DNA from: Neisseria gonorrhoeae
Lineage (GTDB): Bacteria > Pseudomonadota > Gammaproteobacteria > Burkholderiales > Neisseriaceae
Assembly: GCF_003315235.1 (NCBI RefSeq)
Contig: NZ_QNRU01000019.1
Location: 1 to 39,548, forward strand
Length of the DNA stretch: 39,548 nt
Direction of reading: 5' to 3'
Below the pieces are notes generated by a model that was not told the DNA's origin, searched no databases, and saw nothing but the letters and a program-made list of their open reading frames with translations. Positions 7,957 to 16,311 of the stretch are shown one piece after another. The translations under genes and the position numbers were made by a program. Positions within the stretch are counted from its first letter, which is position 1; the number at the start of each line of letters is the position of its first letter.

Positions 7957-8784
7957 TTACTTCAAAAATGCGGCGTGATAAGCGATATGCTCACCAATAA
8001 AACTGGCGATGAAGTAATAGCTGTGATCGTATCCTTTATGGAAACGCACATCGATTGGCTGATTTGCCGCACGACAGGTTTCGATAAAATCTTTGGTACG
8101 CAATTGTGTCGGCAAAAACTCATCTTCCAAGCCCTGATCGATACGCATACCTTGCACTTTATAGCCTTGTTGAATGAGTGAGTTAGCATCATATTGCTGC
8201 CATTTTTCACGGTCTTTCCCTAAATAAGCAGTAAAGGCTTTTTCTCCCCACGGTACGAGGCTTGGCGATAAAATAGGCGAAAAGGCAGAAACACTTTGAT
8301 AATGTTCCCGATTCCGTAGTGCCAATACCAATGCGCCGTGTCCGTCCATCGAATGCCCCATAATGGAACGTTTGCCGTTGGTAGGAAAATGCTCCTCAAT
8401 CAGACGGGGCAACTCGTTCAAAATGTAATCATACATTTGATAATTCGCCGCCCAAGGCTGTTCGGTCGCATTCAAATAAAAGCCTGCCCCCTGTCCTAAA
8501 TCATAAGCGGCACCGTTCGGCACTTGCTCTCCGCGAGGGCCGGTATCGGGGGCGACCACAACCACTTGATGTTCTGCCGCATAACGCCGGAAGCTCGATT
8601 TGGTAATGAAATTTTGTTCCGTACACGTCAAGCCGGAAAGCCAATAAATCACACCAAGCGGTTGATTTTCCCGATTATCCGGCAAATAGACGGCAAATTT
8701 CATTTCGCATTGAAGCGTTTGGGCATGATGCGCCCAAACTTGTTGCGAACCACCAAAAATTTGATGTTGTTCAATCAGTTTCAT
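7957..8784 (-). CDS. fghA: S-formylglutathione hydrolase (esterase D)
   Basis: Hydrolyses S-formylglutathione to formate and glutathione, the second step of glutathione-dependent formaldehyde removal. The 275-residue alpha/beta hydrolase has the nucleophile motif GHSMDG with Ser145, a probable acid Asp221 (GLEDEF) and His254 (GYDHSYY). The oxyanion region WLSGLTCTEQNF is typical. In Neisseria the gene is also called estD. It starts 8 bases after the adhC stop and shares the nmlR-controlled promoter. It remains intact although adhC is frameshifted. The Shine-Dalgarno is weak, so its translation may depend on coupling to adhC. Confidence 0.95.
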   Translation of the reverse strand: MKLIEQHQIFGGSQQVWAHHAQTLQCEMKFAVYLPDNRENQPLGVIYWLSGLTCTEQNFITKSSFRRYAAEHQVVVVAPDTGPRGEQVPNGAAYDLGQGAGFYLNATEQPWAANYQMYDYILNELPRLIEEHFPTNGKRSIMGHSMDGHGALVLALRNREHYQSVSAFSPILSPSLVPWGEKAFTAYLGKDREKWQQYDANSLIQQGYKVQGMRIDQGLEDEFLPTQLRTKDFIETCRAANQPIDVRFHKGYDHSYYFIASFIGEHIAYHAAFLK

Positions 8785-8792
8785 CGTGGACC

Positions 8793-9930
8793 TTAGTAAT
8801 GAATAACAGCGCGGATCGATTTACCTTCGTGCATTAACTCAAAGGCTTCATTGATTTGATCAAGGGTCATTGCATGGGTCACAAATGGTTCTAATTGGAT
8901 ATCGCCTTTCATTGAATCCTCCACCATTTTCGGAAGCTCGGAGCGGCCTTTAACACCACCAAATGCCGAGCCTTTCCAAACACGGCCTGTTACCGATTGG
9001 AACGGACGCGTTGAAATTTCTTGTCCTGCATCCGCTACGCCGATGATGATGGATTGTCCCCAACCTCGGTGTGCACTTTCTAATGCCTGACGCATTACGT
9101 TTACATTGCCGATACATTCAAAGGTGTGGTCAATGCCCCATTTGTTGATGTCTAACAACACATCTTTGATTGGTTTATCGTAATCTTTCGGGCTCAAACA
9201 GTCAGTTGCACCAACACTGTTTTGCCAACTCGAATTTTGCAGGATTGGTATCAATGGCGATAATGCGACCGGCTTTGGCTTGACGCGCACCTTGCACCAC
9301 AGCCAAACCAATCGCTCCCAAGCCAAACACGGCAACAGAATCGCCTTCTTGTACTTTTGCCGTGTTATGTACCGCACCAATACCAGTGGTAACGCCGCAG
9401 CCGAGCAAACATACTTGTTCGTGGTTGGCTTTCGGGTTGATTTTCGCCAGTGAAACTTCGGCAACAACAGAATATTCACTGAAAGTCGAACAGCCCATAT
9501 AGTGATAAATCGGCTGACCTTGATAAGAAAAACGCGTCGTGCCGTCTGGCATTAAGCCTTTACCTTGTGTATCACGCACTGAGACGCATAAATTGGTTTT
9601 ACCCGAGAGGCAAAACTCACATTTGCCACATTCTGCGGTGTAAAGCGGAATGACGTGATTACCCGGTTTTACGCTTGACACACCCTCGCCCACAGCAACG
9701 ACCACACCCGCACCTTCGTGTCCAAGCACCACAGGGAATACGCCTTCAGGATCGCTTCCTGATAAGGTAAATGCATCAGTATGGCACACGCCAGTGTGGG
9801 TGTTACGAATTAACACCTCGTCTTTACGCGGCATTTCCACGTCGATTTCCACAATTTGTAAGGGTTGGTTAGGGGCGAATGCCACCGCCGCACGAGATTT
9901 GATGGTTGAATCGGTTTGTTTCATTTCCAT
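8793..9930 (-). pseudogene. adhC: Class III alcohol dehydrogenase / GSNO reductase, frameshifted
   Basis: Would oxidise S-hydroxymethylglutathione and reduce S-nitrosoglutathione. From ATG 9930 (after AGAGGAAAG) the first frame carries the catalytic zinc motifs GVCHTDAF and GHEGAG, the structural zinc cysteines in ECGKCEFC and the NAD motif GLGAIG. It then reads FELAKQ and quickly hits a stop. The rest of the enzyme ([14 protein letters not shown] to VIHY) is in another frame. Removing one base at about 9215 restores KQFGATDC and a 378-residue protein, the normal family length. So this is a +1 insertion that removes the C-terminal third. I recall that gonococcal adhC is non-functional; this fits. 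The break could be rescued only by frameshifting, for which I see no slippery run. Confidence 0.92.
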
Positions 9931-9984
9931 TGTCTTTCCTCTTAATTCATTAACAAAATAGCCTTGCCTGAGCAACATAGCAAC

Positions 9985-10015
9985 AGTTTACATTTTAGAG
10001 TTCACTCTAAGGCAA
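9985..10015 (-). promoter_or_regulatory. adhC-fghA promoter with NmlR-type dyad
   Basis: On the minus strand TTGCCT (10015-10010) and TAAACT (9990-9985) are separated by 19 bases, the long spacer typical of promoters activated by MerR-family proteins. The spacer holds a perfect dyad TTAGAGT TC ACTCTAA (9995-10010). It lies between adhC and the divergent nmlR, so it can serve both genes. Binding by NmlR is inferred from position, geometry and published NmlR biology. Confidence 0.8.
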
Positions 10016-10052
10016 GTGTTTTTTTACCGTTTTTTGTTTAGAGGGAGGGAAA

Positions 10053-10460
10053 ATGACTTATACCACTGCCAAAGCTGCCGAAAAAATAGGCATCTCCGCC
10101 CACACTTTACGCTTTTACGACAAAGAAGGCTTGTTGCCTAATATCGGACGTGATGAATACGGTAACCGTTGTTTTACCGATAACGATTTGCAATGGTTGT
10201 ACTTATTGCAATGCTTGAAAAATACGGGAATGAGCTTAAAAGACATCAAACGCTTTGCGGAATGTACCGTCATTGGCGACGATACCATTGAAGAACGCCT
10301 TTCCTTGTTTGAAAATCAAATAGAAAATGTGAAGTGTCAAATTGCCGAATTAAAACGTTATTTAGATTTGCTTGAATACAAATTGGCGTTTTACCAAAAA
10401 GCGAAAGCATTAGGCTCGGTAAAAGCTGTAAATTTGCCGCAAATTCCTGAAACGGCTTAG
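10053..10460 (+). CDS. nmlR: MerR-family transcription regulator NmlR
   Basis: Activator of the adjacent formaldehyde/nitrosative-stress genes. The 135-residue product has the N-terminal MerR helix-turn-helix (TTAKAAEKIGISAHTLRFYD, then wing residues GNRCF) and a dimerisation coiled coil (about 78-118). Cysteines lie at 40, 54, 71 and 95, matching the four reported for Neisseria NmlR; there is no metal-binding C-terminal loop as in classical MerR. GGGAGGG precedes the ATG. Divergent from adhC, with the dyad between them. AT-richer than the flanking genes, like fghA and adhC. Confidence 0.92.
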   Translation: MTYTTAKAAEKIGISAHTLRFYDKEGLLPNIGRDEYGNRCFTDNDLQWLYLLQCLKNTGMSLKDIKRFAECTVIGDDTIEERLSLFENQIENVKCQIAELKRYLDLLEYKLAFYQKAKALGSVKAVNLPQIPETA

Positions 10461-10616
10461 TTTTAGTGCAATAAGCAGGATTTTGTCCTGTTCGTAATAG
10501 AAATCAACAATTTGTTGTTTAAAAAGCGGATTGTAAGCAATGGTAAAAAATCCACGCTCTAATCCGTTGCTTGCTTGGCTTAAGGTATTGAAGCAGCGGA
10601 TGAAGTTAAACCAAAG
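10461..10616. other. Spacer after nmlR
   Basis: AT-rich, with no ORF that I can support. A short palindrome CAACAA T TTGTTG (10505-10517) followed by TTT could add weak termination after nmlR. Confidence 0.3.
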
Positions 10617-10644
10617 AAAAAACGCCGCGTACCAGCGGCGTTTT
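10617..10644. terminator. Bidirectional terminator between nmlR and ihfB
   Basis: AAAACGCCGC (10619-10628), loop GTACCA, GCGGCGTTTT (10635-10644): a GC-rich stem with A and T tails on the two sides, between the convergent nmlR and ihfB. It is not DUS-based. Confidence 0.85.
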
Positions 10645-10655
10645 GATGCTAAGGT

Positions 10656-10970
10656 TTAATTGGCATTTTCTTTTAAAGCCAAGTCGACCCGCTCGCGCAA
10701 TTCTTTACCAGGCTTGAAGTGGGGTACATGTTTTTCAGGTACTTCCACGCGCTCGCCGGTTTTGGGATTGCGACCGATGCGGGCAGGACGATGGTTCAAA
10801 TCGAAGCTGCCGAAACCGCGGATTTCGATGCGTTGACCTCGGGCAAGCGATCGGGTCATGGTGTCAACCAAGACTTTTACGCTGTACTCTACGTCTTTTG
10901 CCAGAAGATGCGTGCCGTTTTTGGCGGCAAATACTTCTGCCAAGCGAACCATTAACTCAGACTTTGTCAT
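10656..10970 (-). CDS. ihfB: Integration host factor subunit beta
   Basis: DNA-bending protein that pairs with IhfA and shapes promoters, recombination sites and replication origins. The 104-residue product shows the HU/IHF fold: [14 protein letters not shown] at the start, [10 protein letters not shown] near residue 47, and the DNA-inserting arm with [13 protein letters not shown] (about 61-73) including the conserved proline. It follows rpsA with a 10-base gap (cmk-rpsA-ihfB), the usual bacterial order, so it is likely transcribed with rpsA. Confidence 0.96.
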   Translation of the reverse strand: MTKSELMVRLAEVFAAKNGTHLLAKDVEYSVKVLVDTMTRSLARGQRIEIRGFGSFDLNHRPARIGRNPKTGERVEVPEKHVPHFKPGKELRERVDLALKENAN

Positions 10971-10980
10971 GTCTGCAACC

Positions 10981-12666
10981 TTATTCTTGTTCGCCGGAGA
11001 GTTTGGCTTTCAGCAGGTCGCCCAAGCTGGTGGTACCGGCATTCGCATTGGCGGCGGCATTGACGGAGTTCAGTGCTTCGCGGCTTTCTTTGGCATCTTT
11101 GGCTTTAACGGAAAGTTTGATGCTGCGGTTTTTGCGGTCAACGGTAACGATGACGGCTTCAACTTCATCGCCTTCTTTCAGTTTGGTGGTCAAGTCTTCA
11201 ACGCGGTCGGCTGCAAATTCGGAAGCAGGCAGGTAGCCTTCTACTTCGTCAGACAGGGCAACAACAGCACCTTTGGCATCAACAGATTTCACGGAACCTT
11301 TAACCAAAGAACCTTTGTCGTTCACGCTGATGAAGTTGCCGAAAGGATCGCCTTCCAGTTGTTTGATACCCAAGGAGATGCGTTCTTTTTCCACATCGAT
11401 TGCCAATACGACGGCTTCGACTTCTTCTCCTTTTTTGTATTTGCGTACGGCTTCTTCGCCGGATTCGGTCCAAGACAGGTCGGACAGGTGAACCAGACCG
11501 TCGATGCCGCCGGGCAGGCCGACGAATACGCCGAAATCGGTAATGGATTTAACCGCACCGGAGATTTTGTCTCCTTTGTTGTGGTTGGCGGCAAATTCTT
11601 CCCAAGGATTGGCTTGGCATTGTTTCATACCCAAAGAGATACGGCGGCGGCCTTCGTCGATTTCCAAAATCATGACTTCGACTTCGTCACCCAGTTGTAC
11701 GACTTTGCTCGGGTGTACGTTTTTGTTGGTCCAGTCCATTTCGGAGACGTGTACCAAACCTTCGATGCCTTGTTCGATTTCGACGAATGCGCCGTAGTCG
11801 GTCAGGTTGGATACTTTGCCGAACAGGCGGGTGGCTTGCGGATAACGGCGGGTCAGACCGCTCCAAGGATCTTCGCCCAGTTGTTTCATACCCAAGGAAA
11901 CACGTTGTTTTTCTTGGTCGAATTTCAATACTTTGGCTTCAACTTCCTGACCGACTTCCAAGACTTCGCTCGGGTGTTTCACGCGACGCCATGCCAAATC
12001 GGTGATGTGCAGCAGGCCGTCGATGCCGCCCAAGTCAACGAATGCGCCGTAGTCGGTGATATTTTTGACGATGCCTTTGATGACGAAGCCTTCTTGCAGG
12101 TTTTCCAGCAGGGCTTTGCGTTCTTCACCCAAAGTGGCTTCCAAAACGGCGCGGCGGGAAACAACGACGTTGTTGCGTTTTTTGTCCAGTTTGATCACTT
12201 TGAATTCGATCTCTTTGCCTTCAAAATGGGAAGTGTCTTTAACGGGACGTACGTCGACCAAAGAACCCGGCAGGAATGCGCGGATGCTGCTGATCATAAC
12301 GGTCAGGCCGCCTTTGACTTTACCGTTGATGATGCCGGACAGGATGTTGCCGTTTTCCATGGCTTCTTCCAAAGCGATCCAATCGGCTGCGCGTTTGGCT
12401 TTTTCGCGGGACAGTTTGGTTTCGCCGAAGCCGTTTTCGACGGATTCGATGGTAACGGTAACGAAGTCGCCGACTTTAACTTCAATTTCGCCTTGAGCGT
12501 TTTTGAATTCAGCTACATCGATCAGGGATTCTGATTTCAGACCTGCGTTTACGGTAACGAAGTTTTGGTCGATTGCCACTACTTCAGCGGTAATCACCTC
12601 ACCCGGGTTCATTTCTTGCAGGGTAAAGCTTTCTTCCAACAGCTGAGCAAAATTTTCCATAGACAT
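10981..12666 (-). CDS. rpsA: 30S ribosomal protein S1
   Basis: RNA-binding protein that brings mRNA to the 30S subunit. The 561-residue product consists of six S1 domains in series, each with a pattern like GxVxxIxDYGAFV and HxSD (for example [13 protein letters not shown] and [10 protein letters not shown]). The start [13 protein letters not shown] at 12666 is preferred; an upstream non-ATG start at 12735 would add residues unlike the family. Long antisense frames (up to 558 codons) on the other strand are codon-usage shadows. Sits between cmk and ihfB. Confidence 0.96.
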   Translation of the reverse strand: MSMENFAQLLEESFTLQEMNPGEVITAEVVAIDQNFVTVNAGLKSESLIDVAEFKNAQGEIEVKVGDFVTVTIESVENGFGETKLSREKAKRAADWIALEEAMENGNILSGIINGKVKGGLTVMISSIRAFLPGSLVDVRPVKDTSHFEGKEIEFKVIKLDKKRNNVVVSRRAVLEATLGEERKALLENLQEGFVIKGIVKNITDYGAFVDLGGIDGLLHITDLAWRRVKHPSEVLEVGQEVEAKVLKFDQEKQRVSLGMKQLGEDPWSGLTRRYPQATRLFGKVSNLTDYGAFVEIEQGIEGLVHVSEMDWTNKNVHPSKVVQLGDEVEVMILEIDEGRRRISLGMKQCQANPWEEFAANHNKGDKISGAVKSITDFGVFVGLPGGIDGLVHLSDLSWTESGEEAVRKYKKGEEVEAVVLAIDVEKERISLGIKQLEGDPFGNFISVNDKGSLVKGSVKSVDAKGAVVALSDEVEGYLPASEFAADRVEDLTTKLKEGDEVEAVIVTVDRKNRSIKLSVKAKDAKESREALNSVNAAANANAGTTSLGDLLKAKLSGEQE

Positions 12667-12755
12667 ATATAACTCTTTTCGGTACACCGCCAAGGGGTGC
12701 GGGTTGGGTTGGTGGGTGTCTGCAGTCCTTGGCACGGCAGGCGGGTAAATAAGGT

Positions 12756-12789
12756 TTCAGACGGCACATGGAAATTCATGCTGTCTGAA
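12756..12789 (-). terminator. Imperfect DUS pair between cmk and rpsA
   Basis: TTCAGACGGCA (12756-12766) and TGCTGTCTGAA (12779-12789) pair with one mismatch on the transcribed strand. One arm reads GTGCCGTCTGAA outward, a known DUS variant. There is no T tract after the stem, so cmk transcripts may read through into rpsA. Confidence 0.4.
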
Positions 12790-12818
12790 GCGCAATGCGG
12801 GCGATTATACCTGAAAAT

Positions 12819-13475
12819 TTAAACTTTACGATACCAATCAAGCACTTTTTTTACAGTTTCTTCTATAGTTAGGCGGCTCGTATCCAAAAGCAGGGCATCG
12901 GGCTGTTGTTTCAGGGGGGCAACCTTGCGGTTTCGGTCTGCTTCGTCTCTGGTCTCGATGTCGGACAGGATGCGCTCGAATGTGAAACCTTCGCAGGGAA
13001 TGCCGATTTGTTTGGCGCGGCGTTCGGCACGGATTTTAGATTCGGCTGTCAGAAAAATTTTGAGTTCGGCTTGGGGGAAGACGACCGATCCGGTGTCCCG
13101 TCCGTCGGCAACCAGTCCTTTTTCGGTCAGAAAATCGCGTTGGCGTTGCAGCAGTGCGGCGCGGACTTTGGGCCATTGCGCAACTGCGGATGCGCCCATA
13201 CCGATGGCTTCTGTCCGGATGCCGTCTGAAACGTCTTCGCCATCAAGTAGGATGCGGTTGCCTGAAAATACGGCGGGCAGTTTTTTGGCAAGTGCGGAAA
13301 CGTTTTCTTCATCGTGCCATTCCACGCCTTGTTTTTGTGCATATAGGGCGGTCAGGCGGTAGAGCGCGCCGGTATCGAGATAATCGTATCCCAATGCGGC
13401 GGCAACGCGGGCGGCGACCGTGCCTTTGCCCGATGCGCCCGGACCGTCGATGGCGATGACTTTTTGTCTGTTCAT
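12819..13475 (-). CDS. cmk: Cytidylate kinase
   Basis: Phosphorylates CMP and dCMP with ATP. The 218-residue product starts MNRQKVIAIDGPGASGKGT, with the P-loop at residues 11-19 and Lys17. GRDTGSVVFP and ETRDEADRNRKVAPL are family signatures. The start at 13475 follows AGGA; the longer open frame to 13694 reads through a DUS and encodes no family residues. Upstream of rpsA as in most bacteria. A DUS (GCCGTCTGAA, 13511-13520) lies in its leader. Confidence 0.96.
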   Translation of the reverse strand: MNRQKVIAIDGPGASGKGTVAARVAAALGYDYLDTGALYRLTALYAQKQGVEWHDEENVSALAKKLPAVFSGNRILLDGEDVSDGIRTEAIGMGASAVAQWPKVRAALLQRQRDFLTEKGLVADGRDTGSVVFPQAELKIFLTAESKIRAERRAKQIGIPCEGFTFERILSDIETRDEADRNRKVAPLKQQPDALLLDTSRLTIEETVKKVLDWYRKV

Positions 13476-13656
13476 AAGGGGGATTCCTGATGGTTTGGGG
13501 TATGGGTTTTGCCGTCTGAAGGGTGTGTTTCCCGTTGGGGCGGATTCTACCTGTTTTAAAGGACGATTGTCTAAGCAGACGGAACGCCGCTTGCCCGGAA
13601 AGCGTCCGACAGAAGCCGGCAAGCCGGTTCGGATTCCGGCGTGGCGGGCATCAATG

Positions 13657-13696
13657 CAATGCCGTCTGAAAGAGGTATGACCTTCAGACGGCATTG
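13657..13696 (-). terminator. Inverted DUS pair after the SNF transporter gene
   Basis: CAATGCCGTCTGAA (13657-13670) and its complement (13683-13696), 12-base loop, 11 bases past the transporter stop. Likely ends that transcript before cmk. Confidence 0.75.
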
Positions 13697-13707
13697 ATTG
13701 CTGCGGA

Positions 13708-15078
13708 TTAGAACAGGTTGCTGACGAAAATCAGCAGAATCACCAGCGGCACAAGGTATTTCACATAGGCAAACCAAATATTGACCGTCGTATGGTTGCC
13801 TTTATAAAGCAATTCTTCCTTCGCTTCGTCCTTCATCACAAAACCGACAAACAATGCGGAACCGAGCGCGGTCAGCATAAACAAGATGTTGCCGCTGATG
13901 TAGTCGAAGGCATCGAAAATATTTTTGCCGAACACGGAAACGTCTTTCCACGGGCCATAGCTCAAAATAGACGGGATGTTGCCGAAAACGAAGATGACGG
14001 ACAATACAATCGTGATTGCGGCGGTACGGCGGATTTTGGTTTTTTCCTGAATGGTCGTAATCAACACTTCATAAATCGTCAGCGAAGTTGTCAACGCGGC
14101 AATCAGGAGCAGAGAGAAGAAAATGACGGCGAACACAGGTCCTGCCCACATATGTGAGAACACAATCGGTAAACTTTGGAACACCAAAGTCGGGCCGGAA
14201 TTGGGCGCGACGCCGAAGCTGAAGAGCGACGGGAAAATCATAAAGCCCGCAAGTACAGCGATGATGGTATTGGTAATTGCCGTGATAACTGCCGTCTGAA
14301 CCAGATTTTCGTTTTTATCCAGATAGCTGGATAAGGTAATCATCACGCCGAAACCCAGGCTCAGGGCAAAAAATACCTGTCCCAAAACGAAGACGAACAG
14401 TTCGGCGGTAATCTTGCTGAAATCAGGTTTCAGATAGAAAGCAACCCCTTCCATTGCGCCCGGAAGGGTAACGTTGCGGACGACCATCGCGATTAGGAAC
14501 AAAAACAGCAGAGGCATCAGGTATTTCGCCGTTTTTTCAATGCCGCCGATAACGCCTTTGACCAAAATCCATTGGTTCACGGCGACAAAAAGCAGCGTAT
14601 AAGACGCAATTTCCCAAGGGCTGTTTTCAATGTGTTCGGTAAAGAAGCCTTTTGTAACCACACCGTCGACGGGGCTGGAAATATTCAAATTTCCTCCAAT
14701 AATATTAACGATATAGCTGATTACCCAGCCACCGAGTACCATATAATAAGCCATGATGCCGAACGCGCCGAGCAGCCCCATCCGGCCGACCAGTTTCCAA
14801 ATTTTGGCAACAGGTTTGCCGTTCATCGGGCCGCCGAACGCATCCAGCGCGTTCACGCCTTTGCGCCGTCCGATGACGTTTTCCACCAAAATCATCGGGA
14901 TGCCGATAACCAGCATCGCGATACAGAATAAAAACACATACGCGCCGCCGCCGTTTTCACCGACCAAATACGGGAAACGCCACGTCGCGCCGAAACCGAC
15001 AGTCGCGCCGGCAACGGTAAGGATATAAGTCAAACGGCTGGACCAGGTTTGACGGTTGGTATTTGAAGGGGAAGACAT
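13708..15078 (-). CDS. Sodium-dependent transporter, neurotransmitter:sodium symporter (SNF) family
   Basis: Inner-membrane LeuT-fold symporter of 456 residues with about 11-12 membrane segments. The N-terminal AGATVGFGATWRFPYLVGENGGGAY region (about residues 23-47; longer than I quote in full elsewhere) is the family's sodium/substrate-binding helix 1. Another signature, FFALSLGFGVMITLSSY, is near residue 230. Related transporters move amino acids such as tryptophan, tyrosine or leucine; the substrate here cannot be read from sequence. An internal DUS (GCCGTCTGAACC near 14291) lies in the coding region. Monocistronic by its terminator and the large upstream gap. Confidence 0.9.
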   Translation of the reverse strand: MSSPSNTNRQTWSSRLTYILTVAGATVGFGATWRFPYLVGENGGGAYVFLFCIAMLVIGIPMILVENVIGRRKGVNALDAFGGPMNGKPVAKIWKLVGRMGLLGAFGIMAYYMVLGGWVISYIVNIIGGNLNISSPVDGVVTKGFFTEHIENSPWEIASYTLLFVAVNQWILVKGVIGGIEKTAKYLMPLLFLFLIAMVVRNVTLPGAMEGVAFYLKPDFSKITAELFVFVLGQVFFALSLGFGVMITLSSYLDKNENLVQTAVITAITNTIIAVLAGFMIFPSLFSFGVAPNSGPTLVFQSLPIVFSHMWAGPVFAVIFFSLLLIAALTTSLTIYEVLITTIQEKTKIRRTAAITIVLSVIFVFGNIPSILSYGPWKDVSVFGKNIFDAFDYISGNILFMLTALGSALFVGFVMKDEAKEELLYKGNHTTVNIWFAYVKYLVPLVILLIFVSNLF

Positions 15079-15217
15079 ATTGAAACCGTGTCCGATTGAG
15101 ATAAAGCGGAAATTTTACACGTGATTCTTAACAGAAATTGACTGAATGTTTTTCAACTGCCTAGTGATTTTCCATGTAAAATGCATATATTTCAGTGAAT
15201 ATTTCTGATGAGTATAA

Positions 15218-15276
15218 ACCGATGAGGAAGAATCGGAGTTTATGAACAGATTAATCTGTTATTTTTCTACATCGGT
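15218..15276. repeat. Nested inverted repeats in AT-rich spacer
   Basis: ACCGATG (15218-15224) and CATCGGT (15270-15276) flank a perfect 16-base palindrome AACAGATTAATCTGTT (15245-15260). The palindrome covers codons 2-7 of the mini-ORF at 15242. It could be a protein-binding site or an RNA structure over the start region. Confidence 0.5.
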
Positions 15277-15325
15277 GTACGGAAGTGAAATTTTGTTAAT
15301 CATATTAATGATAGCATTTCAATGA
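15242..15325 (+). CDS. Candidate 27-residue hydrophobic mini-ORF
   Basis: ATG at 15242 after GGAG (3-base spacing, short) encodes MNRLICYFSTSVYG then EILLIILMIAFQ, ending in TGA at 15323-15325. The C-terminal half is hydrophobic. The stop overlaps the ATG of the next mini-ORF as ATGA, a translational-coupling arrangement. No family recognised. It lies in a 470-base AT-rich spacer between the SNF transporter and rsuA and could be chance. Confidence 0.25.
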   Translation: MNRLICYFSTSVYGSEILLIILMIAFQ

Positions 15326-15471
15326 TGATGAAAGAGAGGGAATTTGAAATAGAAAACCATCTATACAAGGGGAGAAGTATAGATGGCAAAACACATTACG
15401 GGGAAAACGTCTTGCTCATAATCCTGCTTGAACAGGCGTTACTTAGACAAGCGGATTATATTGTAAACTAA
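15322..15471 (+). CDS. Candidate 49-residue mini-ORF overlapping the previous one
   Basis: Three ATGs in a row (15322-15330), then KEREFEIENHLYKGRSIDGK, then HYGENVLLIILLEQALLRQ, ending DYIVN with stop 15469-15471. It has a charged N-terminal half and a hydrophobic segment. HYG-ENVLLIIL resembles VYG-SEILLIIL of the mini-ORF before it, hinting at two related peptides or a duplicated piece. No own Shine-Dalgarno, so expression would rely on coupling. A perfect hairpin (15357-15386) lies in codons 12-22. Confidence 0.3.
   Translation: MMMKEREFEIENHLYKGRSIDGKTHYGENVLLIILLEQALLRQADYIVN
15357..15386. repeat. Perfect 10-base hairpin with purine-rich loop
   Basis: CCATCTATAC (15357-15366) and GTATAGATGG (15377-15386) with loop AAGGGGAGAA. 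On the + strand the loop is Shine-Dalgarno-like; on the - strand it is an anti-Shine-Dalgarno CU-rich loop, a feature seen in regulatory RNAs. Function unknown. Confidence 0.5.
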
Positions 15472-15551
15472 CTGTTTTTTGAGTTAATTTTTGTAAAACT
15501 GCTTATTTAATAAGCATATGGTTGAATATAGGGAAATTATGGAATTTTGTT

Positions 15552-16244
15552 TCAGAATTTCGGACATTCGATAAATTTCCATTCCCCGGGTTTGAGGTTT
15601 TCTGTTTCCAAATGTGCGAATCGCCGGCGGTGAAGGTGTTGCGCGCGGTTGCCGGCGGCAGCAACCATGCGTTTGACTTGGTGGTATTTTCCTTCGGTAA
15701 TGGTCAGCAGCAGGGTGGTCGGATTTTCCAAAACGGCATCGGCGGCACAAACGGTTTCGTTTTCGTCGTGGAGCGGCACGCCGTTTTTCAAAGTTTCGCA
15801 GAGCGTTTCTCCTGTAGGGTGTTTGAGCGTTACTTCGTATAGCTTGGGAATTTTTCTGCTCGGCGAAGTCAGGTTGTGGTTCAGTTTGCCGTCGTTGGTA
15901 ATCAGCAATACGCCGGTCGTATCCGCATCCAGCCTGCCGACCGCCTGCATATCGATGTTCCGCATATTGTCGGGGAACAGACTGAATACGCTGCGGTAGT
16001 GTTTCGGTTTGTGCGAAGTTTCGTAATCTTCAGGCTTGTTGAGCAGGATGTAGAAATAGGGTTCGGGAACGACGGTTACTGCTTCCCCGTCAATATCCAA
16101 CGTTTCGACGTATGAGGAATCGATGTCTGCATCGGTGTCGTCCATGCAGGTTCCGTTGATGGAGACGTAGCCGCCCCTAATCAGCCATTGGCACTGCTTG
16201 CGGCTTCCTATGCCTTGATATTGCAGGTATTTGATGAGTTTCAT
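15552..16244 (-). CDS. rsuA: 16S rRNA pseudouridine 516 synthase (RsuA family)
   Basis: Converts a uridine of 16S rRNA to pseudouridine. The 230-residue product has an N-terminal S4 domain (MKLIKYLQYQGIGSRKQCQW) and the catalytic motif GRLDADTTG with Asp106. The C-terminal EGKYHQVKRM matches RsuA-type enzymes better than the RluA group. The start at 16244 is preferred over 16322 because the longer frame runs through the mltD terminator. The C-terminal part (AAGNRAQHLHRRRFAHLE) is close to the family. Position-516 specificity is inferred from resemblance to E. coli RsuA. Confidence 0.88.
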   Translation of the reverse strand: MKLIKYLQYQGIGSRKQCQWLIRGGYVSINGTCMDDTDADIDSSYVETLDIDGEAVTVVPEPYFYILLNKPEDYETSHKPKHYRSVFSLFPDNMRNIDMQAVGRLDADTTGVLLITNDGKLNHNLTSPSRKIPKLYEVTLKHPTGETLCETLKNGVPLHDENETVCAADAVLENPTTLLLTITEGKYHQVKRMVAAAGNRAQHLHRRRFAHLETENLKPGEWKFIECPKF

Positions 16245-16267
16245 GATGGTATGGGAAATGTGGGATG

Positions 16268-16295
16268 AAAAAGACAGGACTGAGAAAGTCCTGTC
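16268..16295 (-). terminator. Intrinsic terminator of mltD
   Basis: Reading leftward: a stem GACAGGACT (16295-16287 complement) and AGTCCTGTC with a 5-base loop, then five U's (AAAAA at 16268-16272 on the + strand). It lies 16 bases after the mltD stop and before the rsuA start. Not DUS-based. Confidence 0.85.
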
Positions 16296-16311
16296 ATGTG
16301 CCGTATCCGAA

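Noticed and set aside
10858-12534. 558-codon open frame opposite rpsA
   Set aside because: Antisense shadow of a highly expressed gene with strong codon bias; composition rich in F, G, D and V without domain signs, no ribosome site.
15383-15421. 12-codon peptide MAKHITGKTSCS after a Shine-Dalgarno-like loop
   Set aside because: Start codon lies in the hairpin arm and the frame conflicts with the longer mini-ORF; no gene follows that it could lead.
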